From an uncultured Prevotella sp. (lineage in GTDB: Bacteria > Bacteroidota > Bacteroidia > Bacteroidales > Bacteroidaceae): a stretch of DNA of 63,403 nucleotides. The stretch spans positions 1 through 63,403 of the forward strand of contig CAMJGE010000003.1 of the NCBI GenBank assembly GCA_946405145.1, read 5' to 3'. Positions 8,914 to 17,593 of this stretch are shown in pieces (position 1 is the first letter of the stretch; each line of letters starts with the position of its first letter). A model generated the notes under the pieces. That model was not told the DNA's origin, made no database searches, and saw nothing but the letters and a program-made list of their open reading frames with translations. Made by a program: the position numbers and the translations under genes.

Positions 8914-9939
8914 ATGGAAGAGAAGGCACCCATGACAATGAAGGATATCGCCAAGGAGTTTGGAATCTCTGTGGCGACAGTGTCCCGTGCCTTGAAAGAT
9001 TCGCCTCGTATCAGTGAGGAACGCCGCAAAGCAATCCAGCAATATGCCCGTGAGCACAATTTCTATCCGAATGCCATTGGTGAGGCTTTGCGCCACAGCC
9101 GTGTGATGCCTCAACGGATGATAGGTGTTATTGTGCCAGAGTTTACTCACTATTATTTTTCATCCATCCTGACAGGTATTGAGGAGGCTGCGGCTGCCCG
9201 TGGCTATCGTATCATGGTGGCTTTGAGTGGCGAACAATATGAGCGCGAAGTCCGTATCTGTGAAAATTTCCTGCGCTACAAGGTTTGTGGGGTCATTGTG
9301 TCGCAAGCCAAAGACACCAAGAACTATGATCATTATCAGCGACTGATTGATGCTGGCATCCCCTTGGTGTTCTATGATCGCATATGTACAGGTGTGAATG
9401 CCAGTCGTGTGGTGGTAGATGACTATTTGGGAGCGTATAATGCTGTCTCCTATCTTATTGAGACTGGTTGTAAACATATAGCTTTTTATGGCAGTCCCAT
9501 GCAGATGGAGATTTCCAAAAACCGTTATAATGGCTACAAGGATGCCATTCTGAAACATGGTATGACGCTTGATGAGAATGTCGTTATTGTGTGTGACAAT
9601 CGTGTTGACGCTGAACATATCACCCCTTCAATCATGGCAATCGATAACCCGCCAGATGGATTCTTTGCTGTGAATGATGACACCGCTATTGGTATCTTAT
9701 ATACTGTCAAGCATGCTGGTTATCGTGTACCTGAGGATATCTCCATCTGTGGTTTTACAAATGGTCAGCGAGCTATTGCCTGTGATCCTATGCTCACTAC
9801 TGTTGAACAGCGTGGACATCGGGTAGGTGAGGAGTCGGCAACGATTCTGATGGATAAAGTGGATGGTATCTCGCCGTTAGAGAAAATCGAGAAGCGTATT
9901 GTCCGCACGCGCTTGGTGATTAGAGGAACAACTAGATAA
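8914..9939 (+). CDS. LacI-family transcriptional regulator
   Basis: A 341-residue one-component sugar regulator. The N-terminal HTH (about 9-30, MKDIAKEFGISVATVSRALKD) and hinge helix (YPNAIGEALRH) are canonical. The rest is a periplasmic-binding-protein-like sensor domain with IGVIVPEFTHYYFSSILTGIEE and a C-terminal TTVEQRGHRVGEESA segment. It is transcribed divergently from the locus 1 SusC gene across a perfect LacI operator, and it starts an operon with the symporter (8-base gap) and the propeller/AraC regulator. It probably senses a small sugar from the imported glycan and controls both divergent transcripts. Whether it activates or represses cannot be read from sequence, but the operator lies well upstream of both -7 boxes, which is unusual for simple steric repression. 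Confidence 0.93.
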   Translation: MEEKAPMTMKDIAKEFGISVATVSRALKDSPRISEERRKAIQQYAREHNFYPNAIGEALRHSRVMPQRMIGVIVPEFTHYYFSSILTGIEEAAAARGYRIMVALSGEQYEREVRICENFLRYKVCGVIVSQAKDTKNYDHYQRLIDAGIPLVFYDRICTGVNASRVVVDDYLGAYNAVSYLIETGCKHIAFYGSPMQMEISKNRYNGYKDAILKHGMTLDENVVIVCDNRVDAEHITPSIMAIDNPPDGFFAVNDDTAIGILYTVKHAGYRVPEDISICGFTNGQRAIACDPMLTTVEQRGHRVGEESATILMDKVDGISPLEKIEKRIVRTRLVIRGTTR

Positions 9940-9947
9940 TTAATGAT

Positions 9948-11249
9948 ATGAAACAGAAACCTGATCTTTCCTTTTGGAAGTTATGGAACCTGAGCTTTGG
10001 TTTCTTTGGTGTGCAGATAGCTTATGCTCTGCAGAGTGCAAACATCTCGCGTATCTTCCGTACACTGGGTGCTGATCCCCACTCACTGAGTTTCTTCTGG
10101 ATCTTGCCCCCATTGATGGGTATCCTCGTACAGCCGATTGTGGGTACATTGAGTGATAAGACATGGAACCGCTTCGGTCGTCGTATACCTTATTTATTTA
10201 TAGGCGCTGCTGTGGCTGTGGCAGTGATGTGCCTGTTGCCCAATGCCGGCTCATTTGGAATGGCTGTGGGTGCAGCCCTGATTTTCGGACTGGTGGCTCT
10301 GATGTTGCTTGATACGAGTATCAATATGGCGATGCAACCCTTCAAGATGCTGGTTGGCGATATGGTCAATGAAAAGCAGAAGGCTAAAGCCTACTCTATT
10401 CAGTCGTTCCTCTGTAATGCAGGTTCTGTGGTAGGTTTCCTTTTCCCCTTTGTGTTCACCTGGATCGGGCTGAAGAACGTGGCACCTGAGGGTGTGGTTC
10501 CCGATTCGGTCATCTGGTCGTTCTACTGCGGTGCGGCTATCCTCATCCTTTGTGTACTCTACACTACGATGAAGGTCAAGGAGTGGGATCCTCAGGAGTA
10601 CAAGGAATACAACCCCGTTTCAGAAGAAAAAGAAGGCTCAGCCAACTGGATCAGTCTGCTGAAAAATGCGCCTTCCACTTTCTGGAAGGTCGGTTTGGTG
10701 CAGTTCTTCTGCTGGGCTGGTATGCTTTATATGTGGACTTACGTGGTGGATGCTGTGTCGGAGACGGTCTGGGGTACTATCGACCCTGCCACCGACGCCT
10801 ATCAGGAAGCTGCTAACTGGACGGGTGTGCTCTATGCCATCCAGGCTATGGGCTCTGTCGCCTGGGCTGCGATGCTGCCACGCTTCAGTAACACCAAACT
10901 CGCTTATAGCTTGAGTCTGGTCATAGGCGGTATCGGCTTTTGCCTGATACCTTACCTTCACGACCAGTACCTACAGATTATCCCCTTCCTGCTCGTTGGC
11001 TGCGCTTGGGCTGCGATGTTGGCCATGCCCTTTACGTTTGTTACAAATGCCTTGCAGGGCTACGGACACATGGGTGCCTATCTCGGTCTTTTCAACGGTA
11101 CCATCTGCGTACCTCAGATTGTGGCAGCTATCTGCGGTGGCACCATCCTCTCGCTAGTTGGGCACCATCAATCTACAATGATGATTGTTGCAGGCGTCAG
11201 TTTCCTGATCGCTTCTCTTTGTGTTTTCGTCATTAAGGATAAAAAATAA
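9948..11249 (+). CDS. GPH/SLC45-like sugar:cation symporter (MFS)
   Basis: A 433-residue inner-membrane carrier with about 12 hydrophobic helices. The loop between helices 2 and 3 carries DKTWNRFGRR (about 70-79), the MFS motif seen in glycoside-pentoside-hexuronide and sucrose/maltose-type symporters. The WNLSFGFFGVQIAYALQSANISRIF start is typical of the maltose-type carriers found in Bacteroidetes utilization loci. It lies between two regulators in one operon, so it likely imports the mono- or oligosaccharide released in the periplasm. Substrate is inferred as a galactose- or arabinose-containing sugar. Confidence 0.88.
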   Translation: MKQKPDLSFWKLWNLSFGFFGVQIAYALQSANISRIFRTLGADPHSLSFFWILPPLMGILVQPIVGTLSDKTWNRFGRRIPYLFIGAAVAVAVMCLLPNAGSFGMAVGAALIFGLVALMLLDTSINMAMQPFKMLVGDMVNEKQKAKAYSIQSFLCNAGSVVGFLFPFVFTWIGLKNVAPEGVVPDSVIWSFYCGAAILILCVLYTTMKVKEWDPQEYKEYNPVSEEKEGSANWISLLKNAPSTFWKVGLVQFFCWAGMLYMWTYVVDAVSETVWGTIDPATDAYQEAANWTGVLYAIQAMGSVAWAAMLPRFSNTKLAYSLSLVIGGIGFCLIPYLHDQYLQIIPFLLVGCAWAAMLAMPFTFVTNALQGYGHMGAYLGLFNGTICVPQIVAAICGGTILSLVGHHQSTMMIVAGVSFLIASLCVFVIKDKK

Positions 11250-11254
11250 GCTGT

Positions 11255-14194
11255 ATGATACTGCGTCGTTCCGTTGGAATTGTTGTTTCACTGTTGTTCT
11301 CACTATCATGTTTCAGTGGTGGGAACCTCTTGACGGAACGTTATAACCTGGCCTATCTGGATCTGAGTAACGGACTGCCTCATAATAATGTCAGTGCGCT
11401 CTACACGGATTCCAATGGTTTTTTCTGGATTGGCACATACGGCGGAGGCTTGGTGCGTTATGATGGCTATGGGATGATGCATCCTGTGCTTGGACTTAGA
11501 AGTCTTTCATGCAAAAGCATCACTGAAGACCGGTTCAAACGACTTTGGATTGCTTTTGATGAGGGTACCTGTGTGATTGACCTCAAGACGATGTTGCCAA
11601 TAGTGCCGAAGACTCCCAATGGCGACCTGACTGCCCTTCTCTCTCAACCTGGCGTGAAAGTCTATACGGATGCCTTGGGTAGGGTATGGGTCATTACAAC
11701 AAAGGAAGTCTCCTTATTGTCTTTCAGCGAGGATGGCGTTGTTAGTAGTATTAGTTCTTATAACTATATAGGTAATACACCCGATATCTGTCTGGTTGAT
11801 GTTGATGGCAATGGTAAACCCTGGATAGGTATTGACCACGGCATCTATCGGATGGTAGAGAAGAATGGTACGCTTGTCCGTGAGGAGATCTCTCCATCGC
11901 TGCGAGCTCTGTTTAACTTCTATATCACAGATATCCTCAAACGAGGTAATGTGGTGTGGCTGACCACCAATCATGGGGTATTCCGTTTTGACCCTTACCA
12001 TAATCAGTTAGACCGTTATCGCTATGGTGAGGGCGAAGGTATGCCGTCACATGAGTTCTTGTCCAGTCTGGCGCTGATGCCAGATAATACATTGCTTGTT
12101 GGCTCTCTTTATGGCGTAAACATCTATGATGATGCCACTAATAGCTTCTCAGCTTGGAACAGCGCCAGTGCTATTCCCCTGAAAAACGATTTCATCCATT
12201 GTCTTCTGATTGATAAAGGCCTGATTTATATTGGCACAGAGTCAGGTGGCGTCGTGCGCCTCTCGCCTCGTCAGCTTTTATTGAAGAATCATGTCCATAC
12301 CAGCGATCCTGGTTCACTCTCTCCCAATCCTGTCAATGCGATGTATGCAGAGCCGGATGGTACGCTATGGGTAGGAACCGTTGAGGGTGGCTTGAACCGA
12401 AAGGTTGTTGGAGATGATTCCTTTACTCACTATACAGTCTCTAACTCAGGGTTGTCACATAATAGTGTATCTGCCCTGACAGCTGATGGACAAGGACGAT
12501 TGTGGATTGGTACATGGGGTGGGGGTATCTGTCTGCTCGACATGAAAGCTCCGCAGCAGATCAGTCGTCTGGAATTGACTGAAGAGCAGAAACGCCTGAC
12601 AAACTTTGTGGGTGCTTTGGCATACGACTCCATCAATCATGGCATGTGGATTGGCAGTAATGACGGTATGTTCTTTTATCGGTTCGATACAGGGCGTCTG
12701 GAGGAACCATTCGATGGCTGTCAAGAAGTGCGTGGTTGCATTGGTTCTATTGTGACCCACGATGGTCATCTGTGGATGGGTTGTATCCAGGGCGTTCGTA
12801 TTGTTGATCTCAAGTCTTGTAAGAACGGTAAATTCCAAAGTCGTGCCATTATACATCTGTTGAGTGATCCGAGTTCCAAGATAGTGGATAAGATATCATC
12901 CTTCTGTGAGGCCAGCGATGGTACACTCTGGTTGGGCAGTAATGGATATGGTCTCTATCGTCGTGTATTGGATGAGAAGGGGAATGAGCGCTTTGAGGTG
13001 TTGACTCAGGCGGATGGAATGGCATATAATGGTGTGAAGGGAATCACAGAGGACAGTAATGGTCGTTTATGGATAACAACTCAAAACGGTCTGTCGGTCT
13101 ATGATCCCAAAATATCAACCTTTACAAACTATTCGCAATTCGATGGATTGGTTAATCCTCATTTCTATTGGAACTCAGCCATCAAGGACTCTTCGGGCAG
13201 GATTTATTTAGGAACTGAGGGTGGACTGATTGAAATAACGGGTGAGAATACTGATAGCCCTTATCAAGGGCATTTGGTTTTTACCAATCTGATGGTTGAT
13301 AACCAGGATGTGTTCGCAGGTAGTGATTATTTGGATGCTGATATCTCTATAGCGGATGCCATTACTTTGAAAGAAAGTAACCGTTCCTTCTCGATCTCTT
13401 TTTCTGCGCTTGATTTCGGCCATGAGCGTCAGGGACTCTATAGCTATCGGATGAAAGGCTTTGATAAAGATTGGACTTTGCTGAAACCTGGTATGCACTC
13501 GGTTCGTTACAGTGCGCTACCCGCTGGACATTACACGTTTGAGGTCAAATATCAGTCGTTACAGACTGTTGGGGAGGATGAAATTATATCTATTGATGTG
13601 GAGGTCGTACCTTCTTTTTGGAATAGTTGGTGGTTCCGGTCGTTGTTAGGTTTCCTATTTGTGGGCATTGTTGTCTATGGATACAATCGCCGTGTTGCAG
13701 AACTGAAGCGCCGTGAGGCAGAGCAGTTGATGAATCCTATCCGTAAAGCGCTTGAGGAGTCTGATGATCCACATCAGCTTCAAGGACGGATTCAAAATAT
13801 CCTCGACAATCAGCAGCGTTACAAGGATAGTGTGTCTAAGAGTGTAGAGGCTGACCAAGAGGAGGCTTTAAAGAGTACCAGACCTTTTATGGAAAGTGTG
13901 ATGCAGGTGATGGAATCCCATTATATGGATTCAGAGTTTGGTGTACAGGAGTTCTGCGATGCTCTTGGCATGAGTCGAACAGTTGTCAGCAAGCGCTTGA
14001 ATGCCGAAGTTGGTCTTCCTGCTGGTCAGTTCATACGGAATTATCGTCTTAACATGGCAAAAGAGTTGCTTTCTGCGAAGACAGATAATCGCAATATCAC
14101 AGAAATTGCCTATGCTGTAGGCTTTAATGATCCGAAGTATTTTACGCGTTGTTTTACTAAAATGTTCGGAACAAGCCCAAGTTCATGGTCTTGA
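11255..14194 (+). CDS. Membrane-spanning beta-propeller/Y_Y_Y sensor fused directly to an AraC HTH
   Basis: A 979-residue regulator built like a hybrid two-component sensor without its signalling domains. An N-terminal signal sequence is followed by Reg_prop propeller repeats (about 35-650, repeated W-I-G-T/S motifs such as DSNGFFWIGTYGGGLVRYD). A Y_Y_Y domain follows (about 700-785, with YRMKGFDKDW and PAGHYTFEV) and then one transmembrane helix (about 788-808). A 65-residue charged helical linker leads to a C-terminal AraC HTH (about 875-979, ending in GFNDPKYFTRCFTKMFGTSPSSW). No H-box, ATP-binding motifs or receiver domain are present in the short linker. It lies five bases after the symporter and just upstream of the arabinan SusC gene, which it probably activates when it binds arabino-oligosaccharide in the periplasm. 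Confidence 0.9.
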   Translation: MILRRSVGIVVSLLFSLSCFSGGNLLTERYNLAYLDLSNGLPHNNVSALYTDSNGFFWIGTYGGGLVRYDGYGMMHPVLGLRSLSCKSITEDRFKRLWIAFDEGTCVIDLKTMLPIVPKTPNGDLTALLSQPGVKVYTDALGRVWVITTKEVSLLSFSEDGVVSSISSYNYIGNTPDICLVDVDGNGKPWIGIDHGIYRMVEKNGTLVREEISPSLRALFNFYITDILKRGNVVWLTTNHGVFRFDPYHNQLDRYRYGEGEGMPSHEFLSSLALMPDNTLLVGSLYGVNIYDDATNSFSAWNSASAIPLKNDFIHCLLIDKGLIYIGTESGGVVRLSPRQLLLKNHVHTSDPGSLSPNPVNAMYAEPDGTLWVGTVEGGLNRKVVGDDSFTHYTVSNSGLSHNSVSALTADGQGRLWIGTWGGGICLLDMKAPQQISRLELTEEQKRLTNFVGALAYDSINHGMWIGSNDGMFFYRFDTGRLEEPFDGCQEVRGCIGSIVTHDGHLWMGCIQGVRIVDLKSCKNGKFQSRAIIHLLSDPSSKIVDKISSFCEASDGTLWLGSNGYGLYRRVLDEKGNERFEVLTQADGMAYNGVKGITEDSNGRLWITTQNGLSVYDPKISTFTNYSQFDGLVNPHFYWNSAIKDSSGRIYLGTEGGLIEITGENTDSPYQGHLVFTNLMVDNQDVFAGSDYLDADISIADAITLKESNRSFSISFSALDFGHERQGLYSYRMKGFDKDWTLLKPGMHSVRYSALPAGHYTFEVKYQSLQTVGEDEIISIDVEVVPSFWNSWWFRSLLGFLFVGIVVYGYNRRVAELKRREAEQLMNPIRKALEESDDPHQLQGRIQNILDNQQRYKDSVSKSVEADQEEALKSTRPFMESVMQVMESHYMDSEFGVQEFCDALGMSRTVVSKRLNAEVGLPAGQFIRNYRLNMAKELLSAKTDNRNITEIAYAVGFNDPKYFTRCFTKMFGTSPSSWS

Positions 14195-14229
14195 TATAGC
14201 TCAAGAATAGGTCTTGATTTATCTCAAGA
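14189..14229. repeat. Two tandem 18-bp palindromes TCTTGA-N6-TCAAGA
   Basis: TCTTGA-N6-TCAAGA occurs at 14189-14206 and again at 14212-14229, a 23-bp period, and flanking GG bases are shared. The first copy contains the stop codon of the propeller/AraC regulator. No T-run follows either copy, so a pair of protein-binding sites is more likely than a terminator. Confidence 0.6.
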
Positions 14230-14295
14230 GGTGGATAAAATACGGCAAAGTGGATATTTTTATTTTTGTCCACCTATTAAATCGTTTTGTCCACC
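14230..14295. promoter_or_regulatory. Putative AraC-regulator binding array before SusC (locus 2)
   Basis: GTGGATA occurs at 14231 and 14250 (19 bp apart), followed by two inverted copies, TTTTGTCCACC at 14264-14274 and 14285-14295 (21 bp apart). Direct repeats about 21 bp apart are characteristic of AraC-type sites of Bacteroidetes hybrid sensors. The last copy ends 21 bases before the -7 box, in the place of the missing -33 element. Confidence 0.65.
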
Positions 14296-14316
14296 CGGTT
14301 ATCTATATTATGTGCG

Positions 14317-14324
14317 TATCTTTG
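14317..14324 (+). promoter_or_regulatory. -7 box of the locus 2 SusC promoter
   Basis: TATCTTTG fits TAnnTTTG and gives a leader of about 50 bases before the ATG at 14379. No TTTG lies 19-21 bases upstream. The repeat array occupies that position, as expected for an activator-dependent promoter. Confidence 0.7.
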
Positions 14325-14378
14325 CAGCAAAGTTGTTCAAACTAGCTATTTTTAATTTAAAACTTAAAACAATTAACA

Positions 14379-17300
14379 ATGAGAAAACAAGTAGTTTTTT
14401 CTGCGCTGCTAAGTTTAAGTGTCATCGGAGGTCTCGCTATCAGCCCGATTCCCGCTATGGCAGAAGTAGCACAGGCAAAGACCATCAAGGTTAGCGGTCA
14501 AATCGTTGACCAGAGTGGTGAACCTCTCATTGGTGCCACAGTGAAACTGAAGGGCGCCAACAGTGGTAGTGTGACTGATTTCGATGGTAACTTCCAGATG
14601 GATGTTCCATCAGATGCAACTTTGCTGATCAGTTATGTAGGTTATAAGGAACGCGCATATGCAGTACGCGGACGTGCGGACCTTGGTCAGATTCAGCTTG
14701 AGAGCGATGCTCTGATGCTTGATCAGGTGGTAGTTGTGGGTTATGGTACCCAGAAGAAGGCCGACTTGACAGGTTCTGTATCTGTTGTGGACGCTGAAGA
14801 GCTGAAGCGTACCTCAAACGCAAACATCTCTACAATGCTTGAAGGTAAGGTGGCTGGTGTGCAGATTACTTCTGACGGTCAGCCAGGTGCCGATCCTGCA
14901 GTACGTATTCGTGGTCTTGGTTCTTTTGGTGACACTTCTCCACTCTATGTAATCGATGGTGTTCCCATGACTTCAATTCGTGATTTCTCTCCGAACGACA
15001 TTGAGACCATTCAGGTGCTGAAGGATGCTTCTGCCGGTGCCATTTACGGTTCTCGTGCTGCTAATGGTGTGATTATCATCACCACCAAGGGAGGTAAGAA
15101 GGATCAGCCTTTGAAGGTTGACTATAAGGGCTACTTTGGTGTTGACCTCATCAGCAAGGGTGAATATGATGTGATGAATGCTGATCAGTACAGCACATAT
15201 ATTGGCCAGGCAGCAGCCAACTCTGGCACACCTCTGCCCGCAGGATATAGCGCAGTTGGTGATGGCACATATAAATTCATGGACAACACCAATACGAAAT
15301 GGATGGATGAGATGTTTAAGACTGGTATCCGTCAGAACCACAATATCAACCTCAGTGGTGGTGGTGCACATAATACTTATAATGTAGGTCTTGACTACTT
15401 CCAGCAGAAAGGTACTCTGAAAGGTGCAGGTCCTAACTATCAGCGATTCACCGCCCGTGTAAACAACACGATGGAGACCAAGTTCATCAACTTCCGTACC
15501 AGCATTGTTTATTCTCATTCTAGCCAGGACGGTATGGGTATCTCTAATAATCAGGAGTATATTCAGGGTGTATATGGCTTGGCAGGTTATAATGTACTTG
15601 GCGGTACACTTACTATGCAGCCGACAATCAAAGCCTACGATGAGTCAACTTGGGTACTGGACGATAAAGTAGGTGCAGCTAGTGGTTATAATTATGATGC
15701 ATACGGCTATGGTGTTGCTGATGACAATATTCATGGTGATATCAGTGCAGTTAACTCTTTGCTGATCAATAATCTGTTGACTCGTAATACTGTTGTTGAT
15801 CGCGTGGTTGCTACAGGTTCTGCCGACGTTGACCTGTTTAAGATGGTTGGTTTCGAGCCAAAGAATCACAAACTGAACTATAAGCTCAACCTCTCTTATA
15901 GTACGACCCATGCTAACGACAAGACTTGGATTCCTTCATGGATTCAGGGTAGCCGTGTATATCTCGACAAGAGTAATGAGCGTTTAGATAAGAATCACCG
16001 TAAATATACCGATTTCCTCGTTGAGAATACCATTAATTACGATGGAACCATCGGTTTGCACCACATCAATCTGCTGGGTGGTATCACATACGAAGAGGAG
16101 AATACCAGTTTGCTGAATGCCTGGGGTGTAAATCTCTCAGAGCCATATTTCCTGCAGGTTCAGAATGCAGCAAGTCGTGATGCCAGCTCTATCGAGCGCA
16201 AACATGCCCTGACATCTATCATTGGTCGTTTGATCTATGACTACGATGGCAGATATCTGCTTTCTGCTATTATCCGTCGTGATGGTAGCTCTCGTCTGAC
16301 AAAGGATATCCGCTGGGGTACTTTCCCATCAGTATCTATCGGTTGGCGTTTCGATAAGGAAAAGTTCTTCCCTATCGATCACAATATCGTTAACATGTTC
16401 AAGGTTCGTGCCAGCTATGGTGAGCTCGGTAACGAGAATATTGGTGAGTACCAGTATCAGGCAACTTATCGTCCTGGCTATATGACTTATAGCTTTGGTA
16501 ATACGCCTGTTGTAGGTTCTTCTATTGAGACTTTCGTAAACCAGAACATTGCATGGGAGAAGAAGAAGACCATGAACGTAGGTATCGACTTGGCCTTGTT
16601 CAACAATCGCATTGAGTTCACGGCTGAATGGTATAAGAATAAATCTACCGATCTGCTCCATGGCGTTCCTGTTCCTGCCAATGCAGGTGTATCTAACACA
16701 ACTGTTGTGATGAATGCCGCTTCAATGACGAATACTGGTGTGGAGTTCTCTTTGACTTACCGCAACTATGATCATCCTTTGAAGCACCAGATCAGTGCAA
16801 ACTTCAGCACATTATCTAATGAGGTAACAGCCTTGTCAACAGGTCAGACCACCTACTTCCCAGAAAACGATGATCGTCATATCACGATCGTAGGACAGCC
16901 TGTTGGTCAGTTCTATGGTTACGTATATGAGGGTATTGCCCGTACACAGGCTGATTTGGACGGCCATGCTGCACAGCCTGGTGCTCAGGTTGGTGACTGC
17001 CTTTATAAAGATCTGAATGGTGATAATGTTATCAATGATCAGGACCGTCAGGTTCTTGGAAGTGGTCTGCCTAAAATTAACTTTGGTCTCAGTGCTCATT
17101 TGGAATATAAGAATTTCGACTTGAGTATTTCAACCTTCGGTGCGCTGAATTACCATGTTGAGGATGGTATCTACAACAATTTGAACTCTAGCTATGGTTG
17201 GGGTAACAAGGACGTTAATGTTCTTGGTGCTAATCGTTGGGACAACGGTACCTATATCTCTGATGTTCCTCGTACCTATATTAATGCAAATGGAGAGGCT

Positions 17301-17570
17301 TGGAATGATTACTTCAGCGACCGCAAGATCCAGAATGCAGCTTACTGGAAGATTGCCAATGTAGAGATTGGTTATAACATTCCAGACAAGTTGTTCAAGG
17401 GTGTTGTTTCAGGCGCACGTGTCTATGTGTCTGCACAGAACCTCTATACATTCACCAAGTATCATGGCTATAATGTTGACTTCCGTGGTGGTGCATTCTC
17501 TCCAGGTTTCAACTGGTGCTCTTATCCGACAGCACGCACCTTCATGGCTGGACTCCTCTTCTCATTCTAA
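14379..17570 (+). CDS. SusC/RagA-family TonB-dependent transporter (locus 2)
   Basis: A 1063-residue outer-membrane transporter with a signal peptide ending near PAMAE. A carboxypeptidase-regulatory-like domain (about 36-105, GATVKLKGANSGSVTDFDGNFQ) is followed by a TonB-box region DQVVVVGYG (about 116-125). The plug domain carries IETIQVLKDASAGAIYGSRA, and the long barrel ends in phenylalanine. It begins the second, probably arabinan-specific, locus and is preceded by an elaborate operator region. It should import arabino-oligosaccharides made at the surface by the lipoprotein endo-arabinanase encoded downstream. Confidence 0.95.
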   Translation: MRKQVVFSALLSLSVIGGLAISPIPAMAEVAQAKTIKVSGQIVDQSGEPLIGATVKLKGANSGSVTDFDGNFQMDVPSDATLLISYVGYKERAYAVRGRADLGQIQLESDALMLDQVVVVGYGTQKKADLTGSVSVVDAEELKRTSNANISTMLEGKVAGVQITSDGQPGADPAVRIRGLGSFGDTSPLYVIDGVPMTSIRDFSPNDIETIQVLKDASAGAIYGSRAANGVIIITTKGGKKDQPLKVDYKGYFGVDLISKGEYDVMNADQYSTYIGQAAANSGTPLPAGYSAVGDGTYKFMDNTNTKWMDEMFKTGIRQNHNINLSGGGAHNTYNVGLDYFQQKGTLKGAGPNYQRFTARVNNTMETKFINFRTSIVYSHSSQDGMGISNNQEYIQGVYGLAGYNVLGGTLTMQPTIKAYDESTWVLDDKVGAASGYNYDAYGYGVADDNIHGDISAVNSLLINNLLTRNTVVDRVVATGSADVDLFKMVGFEPKNHKLNYKLNLSYSTTHANDKTWIPSWIQGSRVYLDKSNERLDKNHRKYTDFLVENTINYDGTIGLHHINLLGGITYEEENTSLLNAWGVNLSEPYFLQVQNAASRDASSIERKHALTSIIGRLIYDYDGRYLLSAIIRRDGSSRLTKDIRWGTFPSVSIGWRFDKEKFFPIDHNIVNMFKVRASYGELGNENIGEYQYQATYRPGYMTYSFGNTPVVGSSIETFVNQNIAWEKKKTMNVGIDLALFNNRIEFTAEWYKNKSTDLLHGVPVPANAGVSNTTVVMNAASMTNTGVEFSLTYRNYDHPLKHQISANFSTLSNEVTALSTGQTTYFPENDDRHITIVGQPVGQFYGYVYEGIARTQADLDGHAAQPGAQVGDCLYKDLNGDNVINDQDRQVLGSGLPKINFGLSAHLEYKNFDLSISTFGALNYHVEDGIYNNLNSSYGWGNKDVNVLGANRWDNGTYISDVPRTYINANGEAWNDYFSDRKIQNAAYWKIANVEIGYNIPDKLFKGVVSGARVYVSAQNLYTFTKYHGYNVDFRGGAFSPGFNWCSYPTARTFMAGLLFSF

Positions 17571-17593
17571 TGGGTAGATGAAATAAAGAATCA

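Noticed and set aside
14251..14275. Terminator for the regulator operon formed by GTGGA...TCCAC around a T-rich loop
   Set aside because: The stem is only five base pairs and the T-run lies inside the loop rather than after it; an operator array fits better.
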